Source: Candidatus Harrisonbacteria bacterium (GTDB lineage Bacteria > Patescibacteriota > Minisyncoccia > UBA6257 > UBA11618). Taken from it: DNA of 12,025 bases. Below the pieces are notes generated by a model. The model was not told where the DNA came from, ran no database searches, and saw only the letters and a list, made by a program, of their open reading frames with translations. Positions within the stretch are counted from its first letter, which is position 1; every line of letters starts with the position of its first letter. The stretch spans positions 1-12,025 of the forward strand of contig JAHFLM010000025.1 in assembly GCA_023244865.1 (NCBI GenBank), in the 5' to 3' direction. The position numbers and the translations under genes were made by a program. Of this stretch, positions 11,396 through 12,025 are shown piece after piece.

Positions 11396-12025
11396 ATGAG
11401 TCATACGGTTCACACCCCGGTTCTTTTAAATGAAGTTATAACTTTTCTTAATCCGCTTCCTGGAGAAATCTTTTTAGACGGTACTTTCGGCGGCGGCGGC
11501 CACAGTAAGGCGATTTACGAAAAATTAGGAGCAACCGGTAAGTTACTTTGTCTTGATATGAATCCTGGCGCCGTTAATCTTTGTTCTCACCTTTTTTCTA
11601 CTAAGAACGTGGCCTGCATTGAAAGTAATTTTAAAGAGATTGAAGACGTTTTAAAGCGCTTTCATCTAAAAGGCCTAGATGGCCTGCTATTGGACCTAGG
11701 CCTTTCTTCCGATGAGTTAGAAAATTCTGGCCGTGGCTTCAGTTTTCAAAAAGACGAACCACTCCTTATGACCATGAGTGATAAGCTCACTCCACTCAAA
11801 GAGCTTTTAAGTTATTTAAACGAAGAGGAGATTGCTAATGTCATTTTCTACTACGGGGAAGAAAGATATTCAAGGCGCATCGCTAAAAATATTTTCGAAG
11901 CAATTAAAAGAGGGGAGATGAATACTACTCACGAGCTCACTCAGGCAGTTTTAAAAGCTCTACCAGCTAATGCTAAAAGTGGTCGTATTAATGGCGCCAC
12001 TAAGACATTCATGGCTTTTCGGATT
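11396..12025 (+). CDS. rsmH: 16S rRNA (cytosine(1402)-N(4))-methyltransferase, 3' part cut by the window
   Basis: The first 210 residues of RsmH (MraW), which uses S-adenosylmethionine to methylate C1402 of 16S rRNA in the decoding site. Visible motifs are HTPVLLNEV (6-14), the SAM-binding DGTFGGGGHS (28-37), LCLDMNPGA (51-59), the catalytic-region LLLDLGLSSDEL (97-108), RGFSF (113-117) and YGEERYSRRIAKNI (153-166). Two normally conserved spots differ: PLDMRMD reads PLLMTMS (122-128), and PATRTFQALRI reads GATKTFMAFRI (200-210). It starts 3 bases after mraZ without a Shine-Dalgarno, so coupled translation in one operon is likely. The frame is open to the last base. Confidence 0.95.
   Translation, partial: MSHTVHTPVLLNEVITFLNPLPGEIFLDGTFGGGGHSKAIYEKLGATGKLLCLDMNPGAVNLCSHLFSTKNVACIESNFKEIEDVLKRFHLKGLDGLLLDLGLSSDELENSGRGFSFQKDEPLLMTMSDKLTPLKELLSYLNEEEIANVIFYYGEERYSRRIAKNIFEAIKRGEMNTTHELTQAVLKALPANAKSGRINGATKTFMAFRI

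Overview
The window looks like a piece of a small-genome bacterium, most likely of the Candidate Phyla Radiation (Patescibacteria, Parcubacteria-like). This is inferred from gene style, not from a marker such as 16S rRNA. The signs are a divergent mraZ-rsmH pair, a lone murD far from it, mostly lineage-restricted small membrane or orphan proteins, three tRNA genes that do not encode CCA, moderate-to-low GC, and many short palindromic intergenic repeats. TGA acts as a stop (end of the first gene), so the code appears to be the standard bacterial one.

Layout. 1-1511: a repeat, a strong promoter with a boxA-like leader, a GTG-start NYN-domain protein and a terminator. 1540-3547 (minus strand): a small two-helix membrane protein, a terminator, murD, a repeat hairpin and tRNA-Asp. 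3548-3882: no gene, but two apparently nested dispersed repeats and a near-consensus promoter. 3883-9630 (plus strand): a run of mostly single-gene units (small one-helix membrane protein; N-anchored helical protein; basic cytosolic protein; histidine-rich protein; ten-helix membrane protein plus RidA-like protein). Most have their own sigma70-type promoter with 17-18 bp spacing, a leader and an intrinsic terminator. tRNA-Met (minus) and initiator tRNA-fMet (plus) lie between them. 9686-10801: a leaderless-looking gene for a metzincin-like protein with a broken active site, followed without a gap by a four-helix membrane protein. 10881-12025: the start of the division and cell-wall cluster, with a promoter, tandem MraZ boxes, mraZ and rsmH (cut by the window end).

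How it fits together. The housekeeping parts are peptidoglycan precursor synthesis (MurD), regulation of the division cluster (MraZ), 16S rRNA methylation (RsmH) and translation (tRNA-Asp, tRNA-Met, tRNA-fMet). Around them sit unrecognised genes under strong promoters. The most unusual signal is in their leaders. Three carry a boxA-like element (TTCTTTGA or TTCTTTAA), normally a feature of rRNA leaders, and two of these three share a second downstream block. Housekeeping genes here mostly lack a Shine-Dalgarno sequence, while the orphan genes mostly have a strong one. I see no CRISPR array, transposase, integrase or classic defence operon.
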